Shown here: positions 42,346 through 51,377 of the stretch, piece after piece
Position numbering within the stretch: the first letter of the stretch is position 1
How the letters are laid out: each line of letters starts with the position of its first letter
NCBI GenBank assembly: GCA_024274705.1
Contig: JAJSAL010000140.1
Span: 1-64,000 of the forward strand
Direction of reading: 5' to 3'
DNA from: Spirochaetota bacterium
GTDB taxonomy: Bacteria; Spirochaetota; Spirochaetia; SPDA01; JAJSAL01
DNA: 64,000 bases
The notes under the pieces: generated by a model
Database searches by the model: none
Told to the model about the DNA's origin: nothing
Seen by the model: only the letters and a program-made list of their open reading frames with translations
Program-made: the position numbers and the translations under genes

Positions 42346-44009
42346 CTGATATGAATTTTCTCGAAAGAAATCTTCTCGCTTTATCATCACACAATACCAG
42401 ACTTTCATTTCAGATTGGTACTGCCAAAAAAAGTCCTGGCCTGGAAATCGTCACCTCGAGATCAGGCCACATGGTGCCGGTATTCATACAGGGTAACAGG
42501 AAACTCCCTCTCCATTCGACCTTCGATCCGAAGCGTGAAGGCAACAGGTATGCCAGGATGTTTCCTACCGGGGGTTTTCTGGTTTTTCTCGGTTTTGGAG
42601 CTGGATATCATATCCTTCCATTTCTCGAACGTAACTACGTTTCTAACATCATTGTTATCGACAAAGATATTGGAATGTTCAAAACAGTACTTGAGGCGAT
42701 AGATCTCCGGTTCTTATGCCTGGACCGCAGAGTGACGTTTCTCATCGATTACACAACTGTACAGATTCAGGATTATATTCTTTCAAACTATTTCCCGGCA
42801 GTATGCGGAGATCTTCAGACCCTTCATCTTCTATCCAGGCTTCAAACCGAAGAAGACTACTTTACCGATGTTATGACGGTTATTAAACAGACGATAAACA
42901 CTATTTCTGATGACTATACAGTCCAGGTGCATTTCGGAAAAAAATGGTTTAAAAACACAATTCTCAATCTACCGCGAGCCCAACTGGCAACAACCGCACT
43001 TCCTCCGGTAAAAAAGGCGATTGTAACCGGTGCAGGACCTTCTCTCGAAACACAGATTCCAATGATTAGGAAGGAAAGATCATCCTCGTGTCTCATTGCA
43101 ACGGATACCTCTCTTCCGGCTTTGCTGACATATGACATAAAACCTGACCTGGTCATTTCGATCGACTGTCAGCACATCTCGTATCACCATTTTTTATCCG
43201 GGTACCCTCGGGATATCCCGCTTGTCCTTGATCTGGCTTCACCGCCGGGGCTTACTCGCCTTACGGAAAAACTGGTATTTTTTACCAGTGGTCATCCCTT
43301 GTCTCGATATGTTAACGCCAACTGGAGGAAATTCCCCTTTATCGATACTTCCGGAGGAAATGTGAGCCATGCAGCGGTTTCTCTCGCAGACAGTCTTGGA
43401 GCGCATGAAATAACATTATTCGGCGCAGATTTTTCATTCCCCGAAGGAAAATCCTACTCCCGGGGAACATATATCTATCCCTATTTCAGGATTAAAGAAT
43501 TCCGGAATATCCCTCTTGAAAGTCAGTTTTTCTCCTTTCTTCTCAGGAATAAAAATATCGAAAAGGAGTATGACCAGGATATGATACGTTACACGACCAA
43601 ACCGATGATTAGTTACAAGGAACGGCTGGAATCTGCAGCAGCCTCTTTATCCGGCAGAATTATCCATTCCCAGGGTAAAGGGGTTCCTCTGAACTTTCCC
43701 TCAAAAACACCGGACCGGAGGAATACAAAAGCGTTTGCTTCTCTTTTCGCTGCAGGTTCCCCTAAAAGTGACTGGAGGGTTTTTCTTGATCAGTACAACC
43801 GTCAGCTTCATAACCTGCCTGAACCGTCTGAACCTTTTACATCCTATTTTTACGAACTGGAAGCAAGGGAACGCGATCTCTGGACAACACTATTCCCCGC
43901 TGTAGCAACCTTCAGGCAGGAATACGTAAACGACGGCATTGACGGCATTAAACTGTTAAAGCAGGTTAAAAGGTGGAGCACAGCACTTTTGGGACCTGTT
44001 ACTACTTAG
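42342..44009 (+). CDS. DUF115/Maf-like protein 2
   Basis: The 555-residue paralogue of the upstream protein shares the core motifs: AIVTGAGPSLETQIPMIRKE near residue 225, DLVISIDCQH and GNVSHAAVSLADSLGAHEITLFGADFSF. It starts at ATG 42342 within the stop of its partner, so the two are made together and may form a heteromer or act on two sites. It is probably a flagellin or surface glycosylation enzyme. The 3' end overlaps the convergent MEMO gene by 8 bp. Confidence 0.83.
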   Translation: MTDMNFLERNLLALSSHNTRLSFQIGTAKKSPGLEIVTSRSGHMVPVFIQGNRKLPLHSTFDPKREGNRYARMFPTGGFLVFLGFGAGYHILPFLERNYVSNIIVIDKDIGMFKTVLEAIDLRFLCLDRRVTFLIDYTTVQIQDYILSNYFPAVCGDLQTLHLLSRLQTEEDYFTDVMTVIKQTINTISDDYTVQVHFGKKWFKNTILNLPRAQLATTALPPVKKAIVTGAGPSLETQIPMIRKERSSSCLIATDTSLPALLTYDIKPDLVISIDCQHISYHHFLSGYPRDIPLVLDLASPPGLTRLTEKLVFFTSGHPLSRYVNANWRKFPFIDTSGGNVSHAAVSLADSLGAHEITLFGADFSFPEGKSYSRGTYIYPYFRIKEFRNIPLESQFFSFLLRNKNIEKEYDQDMIRYTTKPMISYKERLESAAASLSGRIIHSQGKGVPLNFPSKTPDRRNTKAFASLFAAGSPKSDWRVFLDQYNRQLHNLPEPSEPFTSYFYELEARERDLWTTLFPAVATFRQEYVNDGIDGIKLLKQVKRWSTALLGPVTT

Positions 44010-44832
44010 AATATACAATACCTGTATAGCCGACAAACGAATCCGACGGATGTATATCATAACTTGTTCCATAGGCGGTGACGATTCCCTTTTCTATTCC
44101 TGTACCCCTGGCAAAGGCCCCGGCTGCAACAGCGCCTCCGGCCGAACAAGCGGACCTGTTAATCCTGCTTACATCAAGGGCTTCTTCCAGGTGCAGATGC
44201 ACCATAGCCTCAATGAATATCCGGTCATTTGTCTTCTTTACCCATTCAACGGCTTTCTCTCCTGATCCATGAGTACTAAAACCATAAGAAGGGCCATAAT
44301 GTGTCAGGTCTGTTGAACCGATAACTACCACGCTCTTCTCGAGCTCATCAGCGGTCTCTTTTATCATTTTGCCTAAAGCAATGGATGTTTTCGAATGTTC
44401 AACCCTAATCCATACTATTTCTGCATCCGGCATGAAATATTTCACAAGAGGCAGCTGTATTTCTACGGTATTATCTTCAAATAGGTCCGGTTTTACGGCC
44501 ATTCGTTCCTGTAATGCTTCGACCATCGCTCTGTCAGCCTGAAGATTCCCCAGTGGAGTCTGAAAACCATCTTCCAAAGCGATATAGATACCGGCTCCTT
44601 CAGGAAGATGCCCTCCTATAATGATAACCGTATCCGGGTCCGGTTTAAGATACTGGAACACCGAAGCGGCAATCCCTCCTGAAAAGGTCCATCCGGCATG
44701 AGGGGCAACGCCGGCAACTCCCGTTTTTTGACTGATAACCACATCTTTGTTCCAGCATCGGATCATATCAAGAATCCGTTCCTTACTGTCCGGATACCAA
44801 CCTGGAGGAAGCATTCTTTTTCGTAATTTCAT
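44002..44832 (-). CDS. MEMO1-family protein (AmmeMemoRadiSam system protein B)
   Basis: The 276-residue protein has the MEMO fold motifs GVAPHAGWTFSGG, IIGGHLP, GSTDLTHYGPSYGF and the late CSAGGAVAAGAFARG, related to extradiol dioxygenases. In bacteria it often accompanies AMMECR1 and a radical SAM protein, neither of which is in the window. ATG 44832 with GAGGAA upstream is preferred to the track start 44946. The gene is convergent with DUF115-2 and divergent from the GGDEF-like gene. Confidence 0.88.
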   Translation of the reverse strand: MKLRKRMLPPGWYPDSKERILDMIRCWNKDVVISQKTGVAGVAPHAGWTFSGGIAASVFQYLKPDPDTVIIIGGHLPEGAGIYIALEDGFQTPLGNLQADRAMVEALQERMAVKPDLFEDNTVEIQLPLVKYFMPDAEIVWIRVEHSKTSIALGKMIKETADELEKSVVVIGSTDLTHYGPSYGFSTHGSGEKAVEWVKKTNDRIFIEAMVHLHLEEALDVSRINRSACSAGGAVAAGAFARGTGIEKGIVTAYGTSYDIHPSDSFVGYTGIVYSK

Positions 44833-44890
44833 AATTATTCCTCTTATATCAATGTTATCAAATATTGGGCCCTGTTGTAAGGAAAAAGTA

Positions 44891-44918
44891 TTCACATTTA
44901 GTGAATTTTCCGTATAAT
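44891..44918 (+). promoter_or_regulatory. promoter predicting a leaderless mRNA for the GGDEF-like gene
   Basis: TTCACA, 16 bp, TATAAT, six bases (GTTGGT), then ATG 44925. No Shine-Dalgarno sequence. Confidence 0.7.
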
Positions 44919-44924
44919 GTTGGT

Positions 44925-46109
44925 ATGGGAAAAAGAGTATCAACATTATATATCGTGTTAAGTATTCTTGTTTTTGCCTTTGTCATCATCTGGCCTGCAG
45001 TAAGGTTCTCTTCCATAAGGAACAGGAATATCGAAGCTTCACACACAGCTTACAGGAAAATCGCACGGAAACTGAGAGTTAATTTTGAGATCTTCGGAAG
45101 CTTCGCATCACCTCTTTTCATGGATTCAGCACAAAGTATATTGAAACATAATACCCCTGGTCTCGTCGGAATAATTATTCATTCCCCCCGAAATGGTATA
45201 GAGTACTTGCTGTCTAATCAGCCTGGTCTTCTTCTTGATCTTCCGGAGATGACAGGGTCTGATAACCTGCCGCCGGAATACTCCATCAATTCTCTCGGGC
45301 AAATAGTTCTTTCAGCGCCGATGGGTTCATCTGTAAGAACAGATCTTACCGTCGATGCTGTTTTTTCTGTTATCGACAAAGAACAGATATTCCCGATATT
45401 TCGTGATACCCTGATTATTGCCGGCAGTTTTTTCATAATTACCCTTATTTTCCTCATCGTGTATGCCTCAGAAGGTGCCCCAAAAGGACAACAGCAACCC
45501 CTTACCGATAAGACAAGTCTCCAGTCACCCAGGATTAAGACGGGGACCGGAAAACGCCGAAAAGCTGCTCCTTTGAAGCATGCTGAGCAGCCTGCTTCAA
45601 AGGATAGTGCAGAGGAGGGCTTGTTTTCACCTGACAGCGGTTTAGGCTGGGAACGCCTTCTGGAAAGCAGACTGAATTTCGAACTACGCAGATCTGCTTC
45701 TTTTGATCAGGATCTCGTACTATCTCTTATCGATATCAGAGAAATCCGTAAGCAAGACCTGCTTTATAAAACAATTTCCCAGCTTCTTATTGATTCCTTT
45801 TCATTTCAGGATCTTCTTTTTGAGTTTGAGACCAATGGATTTGCAGTTGTCATACCGAATATCGATCTCGATCTGGGAGTACAGGATATGGAAAAATGTA
45901 TGAAGAAAATACACGGCATGGGAACCGGTCAGCCTCTGAAAATATCCGTCGGACTGAGTTCACGCAATGGACGTCTTATGAGCGGTACAAGGTTGATAAG
46001 TGAGACAAAAAGTGCACTGTTAAAGGCAAAAAAAGATAAACAGAGCTCGATGATTGTATTCAGACCGGATCCCGTGAAATACCGGGAGTATATTGCATCA
46101 AAAATGTAG
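44925..46109 (+). CDS. membrane protein with a degenerate GGDEF domain
   Basis: The 394-residue protein has two membrane helices (TLYIVLSILVFAFVIIWPAV and LIIAGSFFIITLIFLIVYA) that enclose a periplasmic sensor loop of about 130 residues. A charged linker follows, then a C-terminal domain that aligns to GGDEF by its secondary elements: LNFELRRS, LSLIDI, DLLFEFETNGFAVVIP, LKISVGLSSR and ETKSALLKAKKDKQSS. The signature GGDEF is replaced by ETNGF, so it cannot make c-di-GMP and may be a receptor or scaffold. ATG 44925 is chosen because the promoter ends six bases before it; the track start 44865 lies upstream of that promoter. Confidence 0.75.
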   Translation: MGKRVSTLYIVLSILVFAFVIIWPAVRFSSIRNRNIEASHTAYRKIARKLRVNFEIFGSFASPLFMDSAQSILKHNTPGLVGIIIHSPRNGIEYLLSNQPGLLLDLPEMTGSDNLPPEYSINSLGQIVLSAPMGSSVRTDLTVDAVFSVIDKEQIFPIFRDTLIIAGSFFIITLIFLIVYASEGAPKGQQQPLTDKTSLQSPRIKTGTGKRRKAAPLKHAEQPASKDSAEEGLFSPDSGLGWERLLESRLNFELRRSASFDQDLVLSLIDIREIRKQDLLYKTISQLLIDSFSFQDLLFEFETNGFAVVIPNIDLDLGVQDMEKCMKKIHGMGTGQPLKISVGLSSRNGRLMSGTRLISETKSALLKAKKDKQSSMIVFRPDPVKYREYIASKM

Positions 46110-46121
46110 CCTCCTTCCTCC

Positions 46122-47072
46122 TTACCGATCTGCAGTATGTTGATCAACTTTACAAGTGACAGGGATTACCTGTCCGTCCTTTGTAAGAAATGAATCCGGA
46201 AAAAGGGAACGGGCTTCATTTAACAGTAGTTTGAGATCACGATCGGTGTACCTGGGACTGTAATGTATGAGTCCCAGTTTCCCCACGCCTCCTGCAGATT
46301 CTGCAATAGCAGCAGCCTGAAGCGCTGTAAGGTGTTTTTTTTCCCGGGCACTCTGTTCCAGGTCCTGATGAAACATACCTTCACAGATAAGGAGATCGGA
46401 ACCGGAGACATGAGCCGCAATATCCTGCGTGAAGAGAGTATCCGTAACAAAGCTGATTTTCCTCCCACTCCTTGGAGGGCCGAGAACCATTTCCGGGGAT
46501 ACAGTAGTTCCATCCTCTAAAGCGACATCATTTCCACCCTGTAGCTTCGACCATAACGGTCCTTTCGGTACAAGGAGTTCTTTCGCCCTTTCCGGATTGA
46601 ATTCCCCCGGCCTTTGATCTTCCTCCAAGGTATATCCGAAACACGGTTTAGAGTGGGTCAGGGGAAAACTGCGTATGCGATATCCTTCACCGGAAAAAAC
46701 AATACCCCCTTTGCTTACTTCCTTTACCACGATGTCATAATTGATATACATATCCAGTACGCTTCTTGTAAGTTCTACGAAATCCTTTATTTTTGGAGGA
46801 CCGATGATGTAAAGCGGTTCACTCCTGTCTACCTGTGAAGAAAGCATGAGAATTCCAGGAAGGCCGGTTACATGATCTGCGTGGGTGTGGGATATCAGAA
46901 TAACGGATATTTTTTTCCACCGTAGATTGAGTTTTCTTAATGAGACCTGAGTCCCCTCGCCGCAGTCAAAAAGGAAGAGGTCCCCCTCCCGTCTGAGAAG
47001 CATGGATGTAAGATACCGGTTAGGCAGAGGCATCATACCTCCAGTTCCTAAAATGAAAACTTCTAAATTCAT
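46122..47072 (-). CDS. rnz: ribonuclease Z
   Basis: The 316-residue metallo-beta-lactamase-fold nuclease matures tRNA 3' ends, needed here since the tRNA-Leu gene does not encode CCA. Motifs are GTGGMMPLPNRY, the zinc site SHTHADH (H62, H64, D66, H67), FPLTHSKPCFGY, FVTDTLFTQD and IHYSPRY. ATG 47072 gives the family-typical MNLEVFILGTGG start; TTG 47111 in the track would add 13 residues. No Shine-Dalgarno sequence is seen; TATGAT lies 9 nt upstream. Confidence 0.93.
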   Translation of the reverse strand: MNLEVFILGTGGMMPLPNRYLTSMLLRREGDLFLFDCGEGTQVSLRKLNLRWKKISVILISHTHADHVTGLPGILMLSSQVDRSEPLYIIGPPKIKDFVELTRSVLDMYINYDIVVKEVSKGGIVFSGEGYRIRSFPLTHSKPCFGYTLEEDQRPGEFNPERAKELLVPKGPLWSKLQGGNDVALEDGTTVSPEMVLGPPRSGRKISFVTDTLFTQDIAAHVSGSDLLICEGMFHQDLEQSAREKKHLTALQAAAIAESAGGVGKLGLIHYSPRYTDRDLKLLLNEARSLFPDSFLTKDGQVIPVTCKVDQHTADR

Positions 47073-47093
47073 GGTGATAGCATCATAACGTAA

Positions 47094-47124
47094 ACAACCT
47101 CTCCTATTCAAACGGAGAGGTTGT
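47094..47124. terminator. strong hairpin between clpC and rnz
   Basis: ACAACCTCTCC and GGAGAGGTTGT form a perfect 11-bp stem with a nine-base loop. The long T run (CATTTTTTTTG) follows on the plus strand, although the clpC operon that needs ending is on the minus strand, where the tail is TTTACGTT. It may work in both directions. It also overlaps the possible TTG start and promoter region of rnz. Confidence 0.75.
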
Positions 47125-47150
47125 CATTTTTTTTGCTCAATTGTTCTCTA

Positions 47151-49643
47151 TTAATTCACTGCTGTTGCTTCAGGAGCAACGGATTTTACTTTTTTCTGAG
47201 AGAGTACGAGCTTGTCTCCCTTTTTGCTTACGATAATGGTAGAACCACTGGTAAACCTTACTTTCAGAATTTCCAATGAAATTGGATCCTCAACTTCTTT
47301 CTGTATAGTTCTGCGGAGCGGCCGTGCACCGTATTTCATATCGAATCCCTTAGTGATCAAGTACTCCTTTGCAGATTTCTTTACGTCCAGGTATATATTC
47401 ATCTCGAACAGTCTCTCCATGACCTCCGAAAGCATGATTTCCAGGATTTCCTTAACATGCTCTTTATCAAGACTGTGGAACACCACCGTTTCATCTACCC
47501 TGTTAAGGAATTCCGGACGGAACACACGCTTAAGTTCAGTGATTGCAGAGCTTTCTATCTCTTTTTGGGCCATTATTCCCTCACCTACGTGGAACCCGAG
47601 GGTCGCATCCCGTGATATTTCCCGGGCTCCTGCATTGGAAGTCATAATGATGACGGTATTCCTGAAAGAAACCTTATGTCCCAGGTTATCCTGCAATTCA
47701 CCTTCTTCGAACACCTGAAGCAGGAGGTTGAATACATCAGGATGGGCTTTTTCTATTTCGTCCAGGAGGATCACACTGTATGGACGTCTGCGGATTTTTT
47801 CTGTAAGCAGACCCCCTTCTTCATATCCCACATATCCCGGAGGCGCTCCCACAAGACGGGATACATTGTGTTTTTCCATAAAATCCGACATGTCTATTCG
47901 GACCAGGGCGTCTTCGCTGCCGAATAGGAACCGGGCAAGGGTTTTTGCCAGGAGGGTTTTCCCTACACCTGTAGGACCAAGGAAGATGAACGATCCCATA
48001 GGTCTCTTGGGCGAGGATAGCCCTGTTCGTGACCGCCGTATAGCCGAAGCAACAACCGTAATTGCAGGATCCTGTCCAATCACCGTTTTATGGAGTTCTT
48101 CCTCTATTTTAAGAAGCTTTTCCGATTCGGTCTCGACAATTCTATTGAGAGGTATTCCGGTGATGTCGGAAATCACATGCTGAATATCGTATTCATCTAT
48201 AATGTTTTTCTCATTCCTTAAGGAGGTGTGCCAGTCCTTCTTCATGTCTTCCACTTTCAGTTTCAGCTGTCGCACAGTATCCCTCACAGCCGCCGCTTTT
48301 TCATAGTTTTGATTATTTACAAGAGCAATCTTTTCGGCTGTAAGTTCTTCGATTTCCCGCTCCAGTTCTGCAAGCTCCTTAGGCCGCACACTGTTGTTGA
48401 TCTTCTTTCTAGACCCTGCTTCATCTATCAGATCGATAGCCTTGTCCGGCAGAAACCGGTCGGTTATATACCGGTAACCAAGGGAAACGGCTACATCCAG
48501 CGCTTCTCCTGTATAGGTAACATTGTGATGCTCCTCGTATCTGCTCTTTATACCTTTCAGAATATCAACGGTCTGTTCAACTGTAGGTTCATCGACGAAT
48601 ATAGTTTGAAAGCGCCTTTCCAAAGCGGCATCTTTTTCGATGTATTTTTTATATTCATTGAGAGTTGTTGCACCTATACACTGCAATTCACCTCTGGAAA
48701 GAGCAGGCTTCAGCATATTTGAAGCATCTATGGCTCCTTCTGCCCCCCCTGCACCGATGATCGTGTGAAGTTCATCTATAAAAAGGATGACATTTTTCAC
48801 GGAGAGAATCTCCTTCATCACCCTCTTAAGACGCTCTTCGAACTCTCCCCGATATTTGGTTCCGGCGATGAGGGATGCCAGGTCCAACGTCATTACTCTT
48901 TTATCCATCAGAACTTCAGGAGCAACGCCGTCGGTAATCAACTGGGCGAGTCCTTCCACAATGGCTGTCTTTCCTACACCAGGTTCACCGATAAGTACCG
49001 GATTATTCTTCGTCCTCCGGGCAAGGATCTGTATCACCCGCTGGATCTCGCGTTCCCTTCCGATTACCGGGTCCAGCTTACCCTCATGCGCAAATTTAGT
49101 CAGATCCCGGGAAAACTCGTCCAGGGTGGGGGTTGATTTCTTTGTGACGTTCTGGACTTTCCGTTTCTGCTGAGCCGTTCTGGCGTTTTTATCCCGTGAA
49201 CCGGCAGATCCGCTGACTTCAACAATTACCTGGCGTATACTCTCGGAAGACACATTATATTTAACCAGGCTTCTGGCTACAATACTACCGTTTTCATTAG
49301 CCGCTGCCAGAAGGAGGTGTTCTGTACCGATATATTCATGACCTAGATTCCTCGCTTCTTCTGCGGAACCTTCGAGGATCTTTTTTCCGCGTCTTGACGG
49401 AGGTACATCTCCCAGTATAAATCCTCCGCTCTTTTTGGGAATACTCGCCTCTATTTCTAACTGCATCGCCACAGGGTCGACATTCAGGCGTTTGAGCACC
49501 TTATAGGCCAGGCCCTCACCATCTTTCAGCAATGCAAGAATAATATGTTCCGGAAGAAGCTGATCAGAATGAAACCGCTTTGCTTCTTCCTGCGCAAGTA
49601 TGGTGAGTATTTTTTGTGCTCTCTGTGTCAAGCCTTTAAACAT
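47151..49643 (-). CDS. clpC: ATP-dependent Clp protease ATPase subunit ClpC
   Basis: The 830-residue class I Clp/Hsp100 has the double Clp-N domain (residues 1-145), AAA1 with [16 protein letters not shown] and [14 protein letters not shown], a middle coiled domain with a UVR motif ([18 protein letters not shown]), and AAA2 with [19 protein letters not shown] and [13 protein letters not shown]. It unfolds substrates for ClpP, including proteins marked by arginine phosphorylation. GGAGG sits 8 nt before ATG 49643, so [10 protein letters not shown] is the true start, not the track's 49661. It follows mcsB by 28 bp. clpP is not in the window. Confidence 0.95.
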   Translation of the reverse strand: MFKGLTQRAQKILTILAQEEAKRFHSDQLLPEHIILALLKDGEGLAYKVLKRLNVDPVAMQLEIEASIPKKSGGFILGDVPPSRRGKKILEGSAEEARNLGHEYIGTEHLLLAAANENGSIVARSLVKYNVSSESIRQVIVEVSGSAGSRDKNARTAQQKRKVQNVTKKSTPTLDEFSRDLTKFAHEGKLDPVIGREREIQRVIQILARRTKNNPVLIGEPGVGKTAIVEGLAQLITDGVAPEVLMDKRVMTLDLASLIAGTKYRGEFEERLKRVMKEILSVKNVILFIDELHTIIGAGGAEGAIDASNMLKPALSRGELQCIGATTLNEYKKYIEKDAALERRFQTIFVDEPTVEQTVDILKGIKSRYEEHHNVTYTGEALDVAVSLGYRYITDRFLPDKAIDLIDEAGSRKKINNSVRPKELAELEREIEELTAEKIALVNNQNYEKAAAVRDTVRQLKLKVEDMKKDWHTSLRNEKNIIDEYDIQHVISDITGIPLNRIVETESEKLLKIEEELHKTVIGQDPAITVVASAIRRSRTGLSSPKRPMGSFIFLGPTGVGKTLLAKTLARFLFGSEDALVRIDMSDFMEKHNVSRLVGAPPGYVGYEEGGLLTEKIRRRPYSVILLDEIEKAHPDVFNLLLQVFEEGELQDNLGHKVSFRNTVIIMTSNAGAREISRDATLGFHVGEGIMAQKEIESSAITELKRVFRPEFLNRVDETVVFHSLDKEHVKEILEIMLSEVMERLFEMNIYLDVKKSAKEYLITKGFDMKYGARPLRRTIQKEVEDPISLEILKVRFTSGSTIIVSKKGDKLVLSQKKVKSVAPEATAVN

Positions 49644-49671
49644 CCTATATTCCTCCATCACCGATCATTGT

Positions 49672-50736
49672 CTACGTAGCAGTGCTTTGTGCCAGACAAT
49701 CCTGTATCAACTTCGAACGGGTGTAATCGATCAGTTTGGTATCTGCTCCTGTTTCCTGGCTCTGGATAACCTGTTGTATATGTGCTTTCTGTGTTACAAA
49801 CACAGCCGCAGTTATCCTCTCCAAAGGAAGCGTTAACAAACCCAGGGATATGCCCATTCTCAAAGCGCTCAGTAATTCAATTGCCTCTTTTGCAGACAAT
49901 GATTTACAGTGCTGCAATATACCGTATGCGCGGTAAACCTCATCTTCCATATCAATCCGGCGTTTTTCCATAAGGTCTTCCCTCGCTTTCCTCTCATAAT
50001 GTACTATCTGACGGGCAATATTTTCAAGCTTTTCAATGATTTCTTTTTCATTCAAACCTAGAGTTATCTGGTTTGAGATCTGGTACATGTTGCCCAGTGA
50101 ATGATCATCGTCTCCAAAAAACCCTTTAACATTGAGCCCAATCTGCATGACCGCCTTAAAAGCCTTTTCGATATGAGAGGTCTTAACCAAAGCAGGCAGA
50201 TGAAGCATTACAGAAGCCCGAAGCCCTGTACCGATATTTGCAATTTCCGTGTTCAGATATCCCATATCGATGGAAACAGCATATTCCAGATACTCTTCAA
50301 GTTCGGTATCAATTCCGTTTATTTCCCTGAAAACTTTGCTTATTCCCATGCCTCCGCTTATCCCGAAGAGTCTTAAATGATCGATTTCATTCATCAGAGC
50401 GGTTCTTTTCTGCGACGGATCCGTAATAATCATCCTCCCGGGATTGAGAGAGTATTCCTGGGAGATGATGTTCCTCTCCAGAAGAATTTTCCTGGCTGTA
50501 GGGGTAATTTCGCTTAAAAGAATCTTCTGAAAATCACCTCCCGAGGGTATTGCTGAAAACGCGCGACCCACCTGCTCCTGGACGTTGTCCTCTTCCTCTT
50601 TAGTCATCATTCCTGGAAAGAGAAATCCGGATATATTTCTGGAAAGCCGTACCCTGGATGCAATTACTACATCATATTCAGGACCTGACTCCTGAAACCA
50701 TCCGGGAACATCATGGATGTGAGAAAACTCAAACAT
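49672..50736 (-). CDS. mcsB: protein arginine kinase McsB
   Basis: The 354-residue ATP:guanido phosphotransferase has YDVVIASRVRLSRNISGFLFP at residues 24-45, NIGTGLRASVMLHLPAL in the middle and a C-terminal SALRMGISLGLL. McsB phosphorylates arginines on misfolded proteins, tagging them for ClpC-ClpP, and needs McsA as activator. The start overlaps the end of mcsA by 8 bp. All three genes of the pathway's targeting part are present in one operon. Confidence 0.95.
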   Translation of the reverse strand: MFEFSHIHDVPGWFQESGPEYDVVIASRVRLSRNISGFLFPGMMTKEEEDNVQEQVGRAFSAIPSGGDFQKILLSEITPTARKILLERNIISQEYSLNPGRMIITDPSQKRTALMNEIDHLRLFGISGGMGISKVFREINGIDTELEEYLEYAVSIDMGYLNTEIANIGTGLRASVMLHLPALVKTSHIEKAFKAVMQIGLNVKGFFGDDDHSLGNMYQISNQITLGLNEKEIIEKLENIARQIVHYERKAREDLMEKRRIDMEDEVYRAYGILQHCKSLSAKEAIELLSALRMGISLGLLTLPLERITAAVFVTQKAHIQQVIQSQETGADTKLIDYTRSKLIQDCLAQSTAT

Positions 50737-51241
50737 CTATCTCTCCTGATGCACGCTCGATCTCCATCATTCTGTCGCGAAGGCATGCGGCTTCTTCATA
50801 ATCTTCATTCCTCACCGCATGATCAAGTTTCTTCCTGATCTCCTCCTTGTCTACCAGAAGTGTTTTATACATGAGAAGTTTCGTGGGATATTTCCCGCTG
50901 TGACGCACTTTACCATACATATTTTTCAGCATCATTTTTACCTCTGTCCTAAAAGCATTGAAGCATTCGATGCATCCGAATTTGCCTTCTTTCCTGAAAT
51001 CTTTGTATTTCATTCCGCAGTTAGGGCAATCGCTTGCAGGCAATTGATCATCAGTCAAGTCTGATGTTTCAAGAAGTCCGGTCAGTATTTCCGAAAGGGT
51101 CAGCTCAATTTTATCTGACTGACTGGAAATTCCTCTCTCTTTTGCACAGTCTTCACACATATGCAGATCATAGACATCTTCCCCGATAATTTGCTGTATA
51201 TGTACGATTGCTTCATGTTCACCGCAGATTTCACATTTCAT
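50729..51241 (-). CDS. mcsA: McsA, activator of McsB
   Basis: The 170-residue protein has four CxxC zinc motifs in the first 110 residues (CEIC, CEDC, CPNC, CIEC) and a C-terminal UVR motif (LDHAVRNEDYEEAACLRDRMME). This is the standard McsA layout. It is the first gene of mcsA-mcsB-clpC. In Firmicutes the repressor gene ctsR precedes it; here the upstream gene is lolE on the same strand and no ctsR or CtsR heptad repeat was found. Confidence 0.93.
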   Translation of the reverse strand: MKCEICGEHEAIVHIQQIIGEDVYDLHMCEDCAKERGISSQSDKIELTLSEILTGLLETSDLTDDQLPASDCPNCGMKYKDFRKEGKFGCIECFNAFRTEVKMMLKNMYGKVRHSGKYPTKLLMYKTLLVDKEEIRKKLDHAVRNEDYEEAACLRDRMMEIERASGEIDV

Positions 51242-51377
51242 ACTGTTTCCAGGATACTCCTCTATAATGTATATTAATAATATTTTGACAATTCCGCAAG
51301 AATCATTCAGAAGAATAGATAAAAAATCGACTCACTGGAAAATATACAGTCATATGTTTTATAAGTACAGGAAATTG

